Under the pieces are notes generated by a model, which saw nothing but the letters and a program-made list of their open reading frames with translations, had not been told where the DNA came from and made no database searches. From Alphaproteobacteria bacterium (lineage in GTDB: Bacteria > Pseudomonadota > Alphaproteobacteria > Acetobacterales > Acetobacteraceae), in the NCBI GenBank assembly GCA_016869735.1, contig VGDL01000028.1, forward strand, positions 1-46,193: 46,193 nucleotides of DNA, given 5' to 3'. Positions 19,001-26,867 of the stretch are shown one piece after another (positions within the stretch are counted from its first letter, which is position 1; each line of letters begins with the position of its first letter). Made by a program: the position numbers and the translations under genes.

Positions 19001-19433
19001 TGTTCTGGCCGGCTTCGCCGGTATGGATGTGTTGGATGGTGGGCTTGGGAATGATGAGCTGAATGGCGGAACTGGCAATGATATTCTGATCGGCGGCGCC
19101 GGACGGGATGAAATGACCGGCGGGGTTGGTGCGGATTTGTTCCGATTCCTTGCCGTTTCGGATAGCGCCGTTGGCGGTAATCGCGATCTCATCAGGGATT
19201 TCAGCCGCGTTCAGGGCGACCGGATTGACCTTTCCGGCATTGATGCCAATGCCAATTTGGCTGGGGATCAGGCTTTTACATTCATTGGCGGGGCGGCCTT
19301 TGGCCGAAGCGCTGGGCAATCACGCTTCAGCGGCGGCTTATTGCAGATTGATATCAATGGTGATGGCCGATCAGATATGGATGTCGCTGTGCAGGGGGTG
19401 CCTTCCCTGCTCAGCACGGATATCATCCTTTAA
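16008..19433 (+). CDS. Secreted subtilisin-like (S8) protease with calcium loops, PPC repeats and RTX tail
   Basis: About 1141 residues and no signal peptide, as expected for type I secretion. The S8 catalytic triad is intact: Asp about 162 (GVIDTGIDYTHPD), His about 267 (DNGHGTHVSG) and Ser about 441 (SGTSMATPHVTG); the oxyanion Asn is in AAAGNSSANND. Between Asp and His is a long insertion with EF-hand-like loops DIDFDGIITFRD and DYNGNGRIEAGD, plus a weaker DEDGNGYRDD. Four PPC-type domains of 115 residues follow (about 510-969), then RTX nonapeptides (GGxGND type) and a serralysin-like M10_C end with DINGDGRSDMD. ATG 16008 was chosen; a TTG at 15948 would add 20 residues. The two genes downstream are a matching type I exporter. 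Confidence 0.93.
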   Translation: MRRLNPLFTTRPFGDSSWELDRGFDDANGAFAPMWFSFSPWAAGLAPQPMQDGMAVPQLAPTAAEPIAAPADEAPASGYEAAADISSLAEVKGLLAAELTTHEQENEVSVAAVSNDPGYTNGNLWGMLGDTGTNRNSFGSQANEAWAAGQTGTMKTVVGVIDTGIDYTHPDIYLNVWLNQREIPTTLRASLSDIDFDGIITFRDLNGSANASYVLDYNGNGRIEAGDLLNDLRWENGIDEDGNGYRDDLIGWNFANGDNDPYDDNGHGTHVSGTIGGVGGNNIGVAGVNWNVQMVALKFLSASGRGSVSGATYAVDYFTGAAARATAGENFVATNNSWGGRGYSQALEAAIGRAAQQDILFIAAAGNSSANNDLTANYPSNYATNAAAGYDAVVAVASLTNTGSLSSFSSYGAASVDLAAPGSSIYSTLPRDRYGFLSGTSMATPHVTGAVALYASANPDASAAEIKQALLASTAATASLVGKVATNGRLDIGALMNTSVQPPSPPPASGDTIAGDTSTAALLTAAMPQASVIDSAGDQDWFRLNLTAGYRYDFALNAAAGSSLNSNMRLLDAAGAVIAENDDSIGLNSRITFSATSSGTYYVSAQGSGGSMGGYTLAMAQTAPVDAIAGSTATTATLNPTAAQTSVIDLAGDQDWFRLNLTAGYRYEFAMDATAGSTLDTYMRLLNSSGVQLAYNDDAVGLNSRISFTASTSGIYYLSAQGFGDTVGGYRLAMTQAAPLDLIAGNTSTTATLSPNAAQVSTIDLAGDQDWFRINLTAGSRYDFALNASTGSPLNAYMRLLDANGALLMANDDAVGLNSRLSFTATASGTYYVSAQGSGSSIGAYSLSVAQTVLADTIASNTSTTATLTTASARSSVVDTAGDQDWFRLNLTAGYRYDFTMDATSGSTLDPYMRLLNSSGLQIAYNDDAEGLNSRLSFIVTSGGTFYLSAQGYGTTTGGYSLSMTQTLANMTLTGTAANDLLNGAGGNDTISGLAGNDVLAGFAGMDVLDGGLGNDELNGGTGNDILIGGAGRDEMTGGVGADLFRFLAVSDSAVGGNRDLIRDFSRVQGDRIDLSGIDANANLAGDQAFTFIGGAAFGRSAGQSRFSGGLLQIDINGDGRSDMDVAVQGVPSLLSTDIIL
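17535..18914 (+). repeat. Four exact-length 345-bp tandem repeats (PPC domains) in ABAB order
   Basis: Units at 17535-17879, 17880-18224, 18225-18569 and 18570-18914 each encode 115 residues with GDQDWFRLNLTAGYRYDF (unit 3: FRINLTAGSRYDF), a middle xNDDxxGLNSR and an end S/LSAQGxG. Units 1 and 3 share YDFALNA, MRLLDA and TYYVSAQGSG. Units 2 and 4 share MDAT, GSTLD, YMRLLNSSG and YLSAQG. The ABAB pattern suggests that a two-domain block was duplicated. Spacing is exactly 345 bases throughout, with no indels. Confidence 0.9.
18921..19140 (+). repeat. RTX calcium-binding nonapeptide repeats
   Basis: Near the C-terminus of the protease, successive nonapeptides of the GGxGxDxUx type are coded: NGAGGNDTI, SGLAGNDVL, AGFAGMDVL, DGGLGNDEL, NGGTGNDIL, IGGAGRDEM, TGGVGADLF. 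Such arrays bind calcium and fold outside the cell after passing through a type I exporter. About 100 residues of M10_C-like sequence follow, which usually carries the secretion signal. Confidence 0.88.
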
Positions 19434-19672
19434 TGGGTCATGGCGCGGTTTCGGCTGGTTGGGGCGGTCCAATGTCTGATGCCCCGGGCGGAAGACTACC
19501 GGCCATAATTCACTAAACAAGCGTGCAATGTTCTGGTAAGCTTCCTAGCTGATGCGTTTTTGGCATTGGTTTTGGGGGCTTGCGGCAGGGCGGGGTGCGG
19601 TGGATCTGCGGCCAGGTCGTTTGTCCCTTCATGAAACCTTCTGTTCATGAGATGAAATAAGGGCGGTTCCGG

Positions 19673-21427
19673 ATGCGACCGACAATGCCTGCGGGCCCAG
19701 ATCACGCGCGTAAGGCGCCTGCTTCGCCGGTCTATGCCATTTTGGGCGAAATGAAGGGCGCGCTCGCGCTGCTTTTTGCCGTAGGCTTTATCGTCAATCT
19801 GCTCCAGCTCACTGGCTCGGTCTACATGATGCAGGTCTATGATCGCGTCCTGGCCAGCCAGAGTGAGGCGACGCTTTCGGCGCTGACGCTGATTTCGCTG
19901 TTCCTGATCGCGATCTATGGGCTTTTGGAAGGATGCCGCAGCTTCGCCCTGATCGGGCTTGGGCGTCTGATTGATCGGCGGCTTTCCTCACGCGTTTTCG
20001 ATGCCTTGTTTGTTCAGGGCAGTTTGCGCGGCAGTGACCGCGTGGGGGCGCAGCCGCTCCGTGATCTGGAACAGGTTCGGTCCTTTATCTCAACCACGGG
20101 GCTTACCACCTCGCTCGACGCGCCATGGATTCCGGTTTTTCTGGTGATTCTCTACATCGTGCATCCGTTCTTTGCCTTTTTCGGCACTGTCGCGGTGTTC
20201 ATTGTGATTGGCAGTGCCTTGGCCCAAGCCTTCCTTTCGACGAAAAGGCTGGCGGAAGCTTCCAACAATAATGTGCAGGCCTATGCCTTTGTGGAGGCCA
20301 GCATCCGCAACGCCGAAACTGCCGAAGCCATGGGCATGCGGCCCGGGGTTTGGCGGCGCTGGCAGCAGCGCCATTTGGCGATGTTGAACCAGCAGCAAAC
20401 CGCCAGCCAGATCGCGGGCGGTTTTTCGGCGGTGATCAAGTTTTTGCAATTGGCGCTAACCGGTGTTCTGACGCTTGGGTTGGGTGCCCTGCTGGTGATT
20501 GAACAAGCCATCACGCCGGGCGCCATGATTGTTGCCACCTTCATCCTGGCCCGCGCCTTGGCGCCCAGCATGCAGGTGGTGGCGCTTTGGCAGCAGGCGA
20601 TGAATGCGCGGGCGGCGCATCGGCGCCTTTGTGACTTTCTGGCGACTGCGCCCGCCGAAAAGCAGGGCATGTCCTTGCCGGCACCGCAGGGTGCCCTGGC
20701 GGTTGAAGGCCTGGTGCTGGCCGTGCCGGGGACGGATGTAGTTGTGCTGCGCGGTGTCAGTTTTGCGTTGGAACCAGGCGAATCCCTGGCCGTGATTGGG
20801 CCGAGTGCGGCGGGCAAAAGCAGCTTGGCGCGCGCGCTTTTGGGGGTCTGGCCACCACGGGCGGGGGCTGTGCGGCTGGATGGCGCGGATATGGCGCGCA
20901 TGCCGCGTGACCAGCTGGGCCAGCATTTGGGTTATCTGCCGCAGGATGTGGAATTGTTTGAAGGCACTGTCGCTGAGAATATCGCGCGCCTTGGCGATGT
21001 GGATTCGGGAAAGGTGGTTGCCGCGGCGAAGGATGCCGGCCTGCATGACCTCATTTTGCATCTGCCGGAAGGCTACGACACGCCGCTTGGTCCCGGCGGA
21101 CGTGGGCTTTCGCCCGGGCAGCGGCAACGCATTGGGCTGGCACGTGCGGTTTATGGTTCGCCCAAGCTTGTTGTGCTGGATGAACCCAATTCGAATCTGG
21201 ATAGTGATGGCGAAGCGGCCTTGGCATCGGCGTTGGGGCGCCTGCGTGCAGCCGCTGTCACGACAGTGATCATCACGCATCGCGCCAATATCCTGGCCGC
21301 CGTTGACAGGATTTTACTGCTGCGCGCCGGTGCCGTGGAAGCTTTTGGGCGGCGCGATGAAATTCTGCCCCGGCTGACGCGCCCCGCGCAGCCGCCGCGC
21401 CCCGTGACAGCGATCGCCGGAAGCTAA
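19673..21427 (+). CDS. Type I secretion system permease/ATPase (PrtD-like)
   Basis: A 584-residue ABC half-transporter of the protease-exporter family. Its N-terminal membrane domain carries segments such as AVGFIVNLLQLTGSVYMMQV, typical of PrtD/HlyB-like exporters without the C39-like domain. The nucleotide-binding domain has Walker A GPSAAGKSS (about 377), signature LSPGQRQR, Walker B LVVLDEPNS and H-loop ITHR. It energises one-step export of RTX proteins across both membranes. It begins about 240 bases after the protease and 12 bases before the fusion-protein gene. That 240-base gap holds no gene, and no clear terminator was seen. ATG 19685 is a possible alternative start. Confidence 0.93.
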   Translation: MRPTMPAGPDHARKAPASPVYAILGEMKGALALLFAVGFIVNLLQLTGSVYMMQVYDRVLASQSEATLSALTLISLFLIAIYGLLEGCRSFALIGLGRLIDRRLSSRVFDALFVQGSLRGSDRVGAQPLRDLEQVRSFISTTGLTTSLDAPWIPVFLVILYIVHPFFAFFGTVAVFIVIGSALAQAFLSTKRLAEASNNNVQAYAFVEASIRNAETAEAMGMRPGVWRRWQQRHLAMLNQQQTASQIAGGFSAVIKFLQLALTGVLTLGLGALLVIEQAITPGAMIVATFILARALAPSMQVVALWQQAMNARAAHRRLCDFLATAPAEKQGMSLPAPQGALAVEGLVLAVPGTDVVVLRGVSFALEPGESLAVIGPSAAGKSSLARALLGVWPPRAGAVRLDGADMARMPRDQLGQHLGYLPQDVELFEGTVAENIARLGDVDSGKVVAAAKDAGLHDLILHLPEGYDTPLGPGGRGLSPGQRQRIGLARAVYGSPKLVVLDEPNSNLDSDGEAALASALGRLRAAAVTTVIITHRANILAAVDRILLLRAGAVEAFGRRDEILPRLTRPAQPPRPVTAIAGS

Positions 21428-21439
21428 GGGGGGCAGGCC

Positions 21440-22768
21440 ATGGCACAGCAGCAGCCCGCGATTGATGTTGACGCAGCAGCATCCAAGGCCCCTATCTGGC
21501 GCCCGTTGCGCCTGGCGCTTTTCATCATTCTGTTCGGCGTTGGCGGGGTTTTTGGCTGGGGTGCCTTCGCCATGATTGATAGCGCCGTGGTGGCCCCCGG
21601 CACGCTGATGGTGGAACTGAATCGGCGCAATGTGCAGCATCTGGAAGGCGGCATTGTTGGTGAAGTGCTGGTGCGTGAAGGTGCCGTTGTTGTCGCCGGT
21701 CAGCCCCTGATCCGGCTGGATGATACGCGTGTGCGCGCTGGGCTTAATGTTGTGTTGGATGAAGCAGACCATGCCCGCGCCCGCATCGCGGTACTGACCG
21801 CGGAACGGGAAGACGCGCCTGAACCTATCTTTCCGCCGGAACTTGTCGCGCGCCGTACTGACCCGAAAGTCGCGGAAATTCTGGCTGTCCAAGGTGATGA
21901 ATTCATCGCGCGCCGTGCTTCGCTGCAAGGGCAGACCGAAATCCTGACCCAGCGCGTATTGCAATTGCAGAAGCAGATTGATGGCTTGAATGTGCGCATT
22001 GAATCCAATGATCGGCAGCTTGCCCTGGTGCGTCAGGAAATCATTGGTGTTGAAGGCCTGGTGCGCATGGGGCTTGAACGCTTGCCCCGCCTGCTTTCCC
22101 TGCAACGCGAGGAAGCCCGCCTGATTGGCGAACGTGGTGAGGCGATTGAAAATGTCGCGCGCATCCAGCAGGCGGTGGGTGAGGCGGAAATGCAGCGCAC
22201 CCAATTGCTGCGTGCTCGTCAGGAAGAAAACGCCAAGGAATTGCGGGAATTGCAGGGGCGCCTCCTGGAATTGCGGGAACGCGAAATCAGCGCCAATGAT
22301 CAATTGATCCGGCTGACGATAGATGCCCCCGAAGCCGGCATGGTGATGGATTTGCGTTATGCGACAAGGGGCGGGGTGATCGCCCCTGGTTCTCAAGTTG
22401 CTTCCATCGTGCCACAGGAAGAAAGGCTGGTTTTGGAAGCCCAGATCACACCGACCGATGTGGATACGGTACGTGTGGGGATGCCCGCTTCCATCCGGCT
22501 TTCCCATGCGGCGGCACGCACCACGCCCATTCTGGAAGGATCGGTGGAGCGGATTTCACCGGACCGCATGACAGATCAGCGCACCGGCATGCCATATTTT
22601 GTGGCGCGCATTGCCTTGGCACCTGAGGAATTGACCAGGTATGAGCATTTGCGTCTGCAACCTGGGATGCATGCTGAAGTATTGATCCGCCGAGGGGAAC
22701 GTTCCTTCGCGTCCTATCTGGCGCGGCCTTTGGCGGACCGCTTCGCCAAATCCATCCGGGAATTTTGA
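21440..22768 (+). CDS. HlyD/PrtE-type membrane-fusion protein of the type I secretion system
   Basis: A 442-residue periplasmic adaptor with a short cytoplasmic N-terminus, one membrane helix (about residues 24-47), the split biotinyl-lipoyl motif (NVQHLEGGIVGEVLVREG early, IDAPEAGMVMDLRYATRGG late), a long alpha-helical hairpin rich in Glu/Arg/Leu (about 110-300), and a beta-barrel ending ALAPEELTRYEHLRLQPGMH. This matches the AprE/PrtE subfamily that pairs with the exporter upstream and links it to an outer-membrane TolC/PrtF channel. The channel gene is absent here. GGGGGG lies just before the ATG. Confidence 0.94.
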   Translation: MAQQQPAIDVDAAASKAPIWRPLRLALFIILFGVGGVFGWGAFAMIDSAVVAPGTLMVELNRRNVQHLEGGIVGEVLVREGAVVVAGQPLIRLDDTRVRAGLNVVLDEADHARARIAVLTAEREDAPEPIFPPELVARRTDPKVAEILAVQGDEFIARRASLQGQTEILTQRVLQLQKQIDGLNVRIESNDRQLALVRQEIIGVEGLVRMGLERLPRLLSLQREEARLIGERGEAIENVARIQQAVGEAEMQRTQLLRARQEENAKELRELQGRLLELREREISANDQLIRLTIDAPEAGMVMDLRYATRGGVIAPGSQVASIVPQEERLVLEAQITPTDVDTVRVGMPASIRLSHAAARTTPILEGSVERISPDRMTDQRTGMPYFVARIALAPEELTRYEHLRLQPGMHAEVLIRRGERSFASYLARPLADRFAKSIREF

Positions 22769-22868
22769 ACGTCCGCGCGCCAAGCCACCGCTGCGGCGCG
22801 CCGAAAGAAGCCTTCAAACACTGTTTTGGCGTGATAACAGCGGGCGTGAAATCTGCTCGGAGAATGAA

Positions 22869-23255
22869 ATGATTATCGCCTTCTGGACCCTGCCTTTGAC
22901 GCTGATCTTCCTGTGGCTGTCCTTTCGGGTCATTCGCCGCAGGCGCGCGGCAGGCATTCCGCTGGGCGCGGGGGGTGATGCCGGGCTTGAACGCGCGATC
23001 AGGGCGCATGGCAATTTCGCGGAATATGTGCCCTTTGCGGTGCTGATGCTGCTGCTGGCCGAATGGGGCGGTGCCTCATCTTGGCTGCTGCATGGCCTTG
23101 GGGCGCTGCTGGTTGTCGCGCGCCTGTCCCATGGCATTGGCGTGGCGCAAGACCCCGAGGATTTTCGCCTTCGCGTCTTTGGCATGATGGGTAGCTTCAG
23201 CGTCTTGGGCGTCGCGGCACTAGCCGCTTTTTGGGGCGCCCTGATGCGCGGCTGA
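22869..23255 (+). CDS. MAPEG family membrane protein
   Basis: A 128-residue protein with about four membrane helices and the MAPEG hallmark RAHGNFAEYVPFAVLMLLLAE (given here as RAHGNFAEY and PFAVLMLLL). Eukaryotic members are glutathione- and eicosanoid-linked; the bacterial proteins are poorly characterised and may be glutathione transferase-like. The preceding spacer (22769-22868) separates it from the secretion operon. The rhodanese gene follows on the same strand after about 60 bases. Confidence 0.88.
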   Translation: MIIAFWTLPLTLIFLWLSFRVIRRRRAAGIPLGAGGDAGLERAIRAHGNFAEYVPFAVLMLLLAEWGGASSWLLHGLGALLVVARLSHGIGVAQDPEDFRLRVFGMMGSFSVLGVAALAAFWGALMRG

Positions 23256-23317
23256 GCCCTTGTGCGCGCGGGCCGATTGCGGCCTATGATGGCGCCCTAT
23301 TCACGGAGAGACGAACC

Positions 23318-23698
23318 ATGACCCTAACCGTCCAACAAATGCTGGCCGCTGCCGAAGCGGTGGTGCCGCGCGTCAGTGCCGATGAAGCGAAGGGCCTGCT
23401 GGGCCGTGCTGATGTGGTGTTTCTGGATGTGCGCGAACCGGCCGAAGTTGCTGCTTCAGGCAAGGTGCCGGGCGCTTTGACCATTCCGCGCGGCCTTGTG
23501 GAATTCCGCGCTGATCCTTCATCCGCTTTGCATGATGCGAATTTTGATCGCGCCAAGACGATTGTCGCCTATTGCGCATCCGGCGGGCGTTCCGCGCTGG
23601 TGCTGAAGACGCTGCATGATATGGGCTATGCCAATGTGCGCAATCTGGGCGGCTTCAAGAATTGGGTTGATGGCGGCGGCGAGATCGAAAAAGCCTGA
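23318..23698 (+). CDS. Rhodanese-like domain protein
   Basis: A 126-residue single-domain rhodanese. DVREPAEVAASGKVPGAL is the CH2A-type segment, and the active-site loop CASGGRSAL carries the catalytic Cys86 that would hold a persulfide sulfur. The ending NLGGFKNWVDGGGE is typical. ATG 23318 has GGAGAG seven bases upstream and was preferred to an open extension from 23231. The likely role is sulfur transfer; the acceptor is unknown. Confidence 0.9.
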   Translation: MTLTVQQMLAAAEAVVPRVSADEAKGLLGRADVVFLDVREPAEVAASGKVPGALTIPRGLVEFRADPSSALHDANFDRAKTIVAYCASGGRSALVLKTLHDMGYANVRNLGGFKNWVDGGGEIEKA

Positions 23699-23707
23699 TG
23701 CCGCCAT

Positions 23708-23733
23708 GGGGATCGCGCCAGCACGCGATCCCC
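23708..23733. terminator. Bidirectional terminator-like hairpin
   Basis: Perfect 10-base arms GGGGATCGCG and CGCGATCCCC around a 6-base loop lie between the convergent rhodanese and receptor genes. There is no clear T-run on either side, so it may act as a weak or factor-assisted terminator or mRNA end stabiliser. Confidence 0.6.
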
Positions 23734-23749
23734 CGTTCTGGCGCGTGAC

Positions 23750-24706
23750 TTATTGCGGTTGAATGCCTGCTGCGCGTGCCGCATCGCCCCATTTCTTCAT
23801 CTCCGCTTCCGTGAAGGCGCGCATTTCCTCAGGGCTGTTGGAAACAATTTCAGCGCCGAGTGTCTTGTGGCGCTCCACCACGCTTGGCACTTGCAAGGCC
23901 CTGCGAATATCCGCGTTCAACTTGGCCAGAATGGGCGCGGGAATGCCGGCGGGGCCAATCACCATACCCCAGGTTGAAGCCTCGAACCCTGGCAGGAAGG
24001 CTTCGCCAATGGTTGGCACATCGGGCAATTGTGGGCTGCGCCGCGCGCCGGTGGTGGCAAGGGCTTTCAGTGTGCCGGCCTGGATATGCGGCAGCGCCGC
24101 CGGCACGGTATCAAACATGATGTTCACGCGATTGGCGATCAGATCAGGATGCGCCTGGGTGCTGCCGCGATAAGGAACGTTTTCCAATTTGATGCCCGTG
24201 CGCTCCGCGAATAGCACCGGCGCAAGCCGCACCACCCCGCCCGTGCCGGCAAAGGTCACGCCCGGATTGCGCTTGGCATATTCCACCAATTCGGCGGGCG
24301 TATTGGGCGCGAAGGCTTTCGGCGCGCAAAGCACCAGGGGCGTTGCGGTGGTTTGCGAAATGAAGGTGAAATCCTTCATTGTGTCGAAAGGCAGCCGATA
24401 AAAGGCGGCATTCACCGGATGCGCCACAGAAACAAGGCCAAGGGTATGCCCATCTGGCGCGCTGCGCGCCACCACTTCCGTGCCGATCACGCCATCCGCC
24501 CCGGCACGGTTTTCGACCGGTACTGGGTGCCCCCAGGTGGCGGTCAAGGGTTCCGCGATCAGCCTTGCTGTGATGTCCGAAACACCACCTGGCGTATAGG
24601 GCACAATCATACGCACGGCGCGATTGGGAAAGCCGGCCTGAGCCTCGGCTCGGGCGGCGAGCAATAGGGCAGGCGCGGCCAAGGCAGCGCGGCGGGTAAG
24701 CTTCAT
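23750..24706 (-). CDS. Bug/TctC-type periplasmic solute receptor
   Basis: A 318-residue tripartite tricarboxylate transporter receptor. It has a signal peptide (KLTRRAALAAPALLLAARAEA), the N-lobe motif VPYTPGGVSDITARLIAEPL, and later YRGSTQAHPDLIANRVNIMFD and LPDVPTIGEAFLPGF, all typical of the family. The ligand is likely a carboxylate but cannot be read from sequence. No tctA/tctB membrane genes lie nearby, so it is an orphan receptor. GGGAGG precedes the ATG. It is divergent from the serine hydrolase at 24838. Confidence 0.92.
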   Translation of the reverse strand: MKLTRRAALAAPALLLAARAEAQAGFPNRAVRMIVPYTPGGVSDITARLIAEPLTATWGHPVPVENRAGADGVIGTEVVARSAPDGHTLGLVSVAHPVNAAFYRLPFDTMKDFTFISQTTATPLVLCAPKAFAPNTPAELVEYAKRNPGVTFAGTGGVVRLAPVLFAERTGIKLENVPYRGSTQAHPDLIANRVNIMFDTVPAALPHIQAGTLKALATTGARRSPQLPDVPTIGEAFLPGFEASTWGMVIGPAGIPAPILAKLNADIRRALQVPSVVERHKTLGAEIVSNSPEEMRAFTEAEMKKWGDAARAAGIQPQ

Positions 24707-24837
24707 GGTGTTCCTCCCTTGGTCAAACTGAAACGGTCTGCACCATCAGGGCCATTTCACCAAAGGCAGCAGGTAGAGATGTGAATTCAGTGAAAAGGTG
24801 ATATTCATGGCAAGCCATGGATTGACTGCACCTGCCA

Positions 24838-26124
24838 ATGACCCAGCAACAACGCCACTTCCTTCCCGGTTTTTCGCGTCGTGCCTTGTTCGCCACGCTA
24901 TGTGTCGCGCCGGCCTGTGCCGAGCCCAATGCGGGTCAGGTCACCCATCAAGGCGGGATCGGGCGGAACGCCCTTGGGCCCAATATGGCGCTTTATGCTG
25001 ATGCCCTTGGTCAATTCCCGCGTGCTGATCGCGGTAATTGGTGGCGCGCATCCCATAGTGTGGATAGTTTTTCCCGTCTGGATCACATTTTCCCAAGCGC
25101 TGTTTCCGCCGCACCAGCCGGTGCCAGCCCTTGGCGGCGCACAGCATCAGAGCATCCCTTCTTCTATGATGGCGCACCACGCCTTGGTGCTGGACGCTTC
25201 GGGCTTGATGGTTATCTGGCGCGCAACCCCACCACCGGGCTGCTGATTGCGCAGGATGGTGAAATCCTTGTCGAACGCTACCAGTATAACCGCACTGATC
25301 AGCAGCGCATGACCTCCTTTTCCATGGCCAAGACCTTGATTGCCATCTTGATCGGTCTGGCGCTGCACGAGGGAAAGATCGGTTCCCTTGAGGATGCCGC
25401 TGCTTCCTACGTGCCCGAATTGACCGGTACGGAATATGGCGCAACACCCATCAGGCATTTGCTGACCATGTCATCCGGGGTCGCGTTCCGCGAGGATTAT
25501 GATGGTGCGGATGACTCAGCGCGGCTTTCGCGACTGAGTTTTGGGCGTCAGAGTTCCGGTGGCGCAGCGGTGCCGCCCCATTTCAACCAACGCATCGCCC
25601 CACCTGGCCAGCGTTGGTATTACGCATCGGGCGAGACCTTCGTGCTCGCGCTTGTTCTGCGCAGGGCCATTGGTCGTTCCATCGCGGATTACTTCAGCGA
25701 GAAAATTTGGCGGCCGCTTGGCGCAGAGTCGCCTGCAAGCTGGCTTACGGATGCTTCCGGGCTGGAGATCGGTTATATGGGCTTCAACGCCGTGCTGCGT
25801 GATTACGCGCGCCTTGGCATGATGCTGGCGAAGCGCGGTGAAGCGCTGGGGCGGCAGCTAGTGCCGCGTGCCTGGTTCACAGAAATGACGCGGGCGCATT
25901 TTGCCCCGCATGCGACCGGGCGTTATTTTGGCTATGGCTTCCAGACTTGGGTCTTTCCAGCAATGGATGGCAGCTTCGCCTTACTTGGTGTGCGTGGTCA
26001 GGCGATTTTTGTGGACCCGGCCCGCAAATTGACGCTGGTGCACACAGCGGTACGGCCCGATGCGCGCGACCCCGGCGGTGCGGAAACAATGGCCCTATGG
26101 CGCGGGGTTCTGCATTCGGTCTAG
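24838..26124 (+). CDS. Serine hydrolase of the beta-lactamase/class C PBP-like fold
   Basis: A 428-residue protein with a twin-arginine-like leader (FSRRALFATLCVAPACA). The SxxK motif is Ser162-Met-Ala-Lys165, and a Tyr-Ala-Ser (262-264) stands where Tyr-x-Asn is usual. Family landmarks include LLTMSSGVAFREDYDG and GYGFQTWVFP. Such proteins are esterases, D-amino-acid peptidases or 6-aminohexanoate-dimer-hydrolase-like enzymes; antibiotic hydrolysis should not be assumed. Residues 30-110 before the domain are unusual and unassigned. No strong ribosome-binding site is visible at the ATG. Confidence 0.85.
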   Translation: MTQQQRHFLPGFSRRALFATLCVAPACAEPNAGQVTHQGGIGRNALGPNMALYADALGQFPRADRGNWWRASHSVDSFSRLDHIFPSAVSAAPAGASPWRRTASEHPFFYDGAPRLGAGRFGLDGYLARNPTTGLLIAQDGEILVERYQYNRTDQQRMTSFSMAKTLIAILIGLALHEGKIGSLEDAAASYVPELTGTEYGATPIRHLLTMSSGVAFREDYDGADDSARLSRLSFGRQSSGGAAVPPHFNQRIAPPGQRWYYASGETFVLALVLRRAIGRSIADYFSEKIWRPLGAESPASWLTDASGLEIGYMGFNAVLRDYARLGMMLAKRGEALGRQLVPRAWFTEMTRAHFAPHATGRYFGYGFQTWVFPAMDGSFALLGVRGQAIFVDPARKLTLVHTAVRPDARDPGGAETMALWRGVLHSV

Positions 26125-26202
26125 AGCGCCCTTCACGTTTGTTTTTCGCCTTGGCCGATTTGGCCTAAGCATGGGTTATGGCCGCGCCGAAAGAATGTGA
26201 AC

Positions 26203-26862
26203 ATGTTGATACTCGCCATTGAAGGGGCTCTGACGCGTTGTTCAGCCGCGCTTCTCCGCGACGATACCCTGCTGGCTGAAGCAGCTCATGAGGCACCGCG
26301 CGGCCACCCCGCCGCCCTGCCGCCGATGGCGCAGCAGGTTTTGACGGAAGCGGGCATCTTACCCGCCGCCCTGGATGGTATCGCCGTGGGTGTCGGGCCG
26401 GGCGGCTTTACCGGGCTCCGTACCGCGATTGCCCTTGCCGAGGGCTTGGCCCAGGCGCTGGAGAAACCCTTGATCGGCGTGACCACCGGGGAAGCTTTGG
26501 CCTGGGAAGTGCCGCAAGAAGCGCGGGCGGGCCAGGCGCTTTGGTCGGTGCTGGATCAGCGCCAGGGCCGCGTGGTGCTGGAAATCTTCCGCCCGGGCGA
26601 AGCCTTGCCCGAAGCGCCCCTTATCCTGCCGCTTGATGCCCTGCCCGATCCTAAAGCCCCTGTCATGCTGGTGGGCGATGCGGTGGTATCGGTGGCGGCA
26701 GCGTTAACGGCGCGGGGTTTCGCGGTAAGCGCCGCGCTGCCGGCCCTACCTTCGGCGCAGGGGGTGGGGCGCCTGGCGCGTCAGCGGCTTCTGGGTAAGC
26801 TCCCCCCGCGCAGCGCGGCCCCGCTTTACGCTGAACCGCCGGCCACAACCCGGCCAGGTTGA
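26203..26862 (+). CDS. tsaB: tRNA threonylcarbamoyladenosine biosynthesis protein TsaB
   Basis: TsaB is the inactive partner of TsaD in making t6A at position 37 of ANN-decoding tRNAs. The 219-residue protein has the actin-like fold motifs LAIEGALTRCSAALLRDD and GVGPGGFTGLRTAIALAEGLA. ATG 26203 was preferred to GTG 26197 because GAAAG lies nine bases before it. The next gene, rimI, starts a few bases after the TsaB stop; tsaB-rimI is a common bacterial pair. Confidence 0.92.
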   Translation: MLILAIEGALTRCSAALLRDDTLLAEAAHEAPRGHPAALPPMAQQVLTEAGILPAALDGIAVGVGPGGFTGLRTAIALAEGLAQALEKPLIGVTTGEALAWEVPQEARAGQALWSVLDQRQGRVVLEIFRPGEALPEAPLILPLDALPDPKAPVMLVGDAVVSVAAALTARGFAVSAALPALPSAQGVGRLARQRLLGKLPPRSAAPLYAEPPATTRPG

Positions 26863-26867
26863 AGCGC

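Noticed and set aside
1660-21910. GATGAATTCATC repeated at about 1661, 4738 and 21896
   Set aside because: All three lie in coding regions where the frame gives Asp-Glu-Phe-Ile; the repeat is most simply explained by the shared amino acids.
24800-24835. CATGGC/GCCATG inverted repeat before the serine hydrolase
   Set aside because: Only six-base arms with a two-base gap; too short to support a regulatory claim in high-GC DNA.
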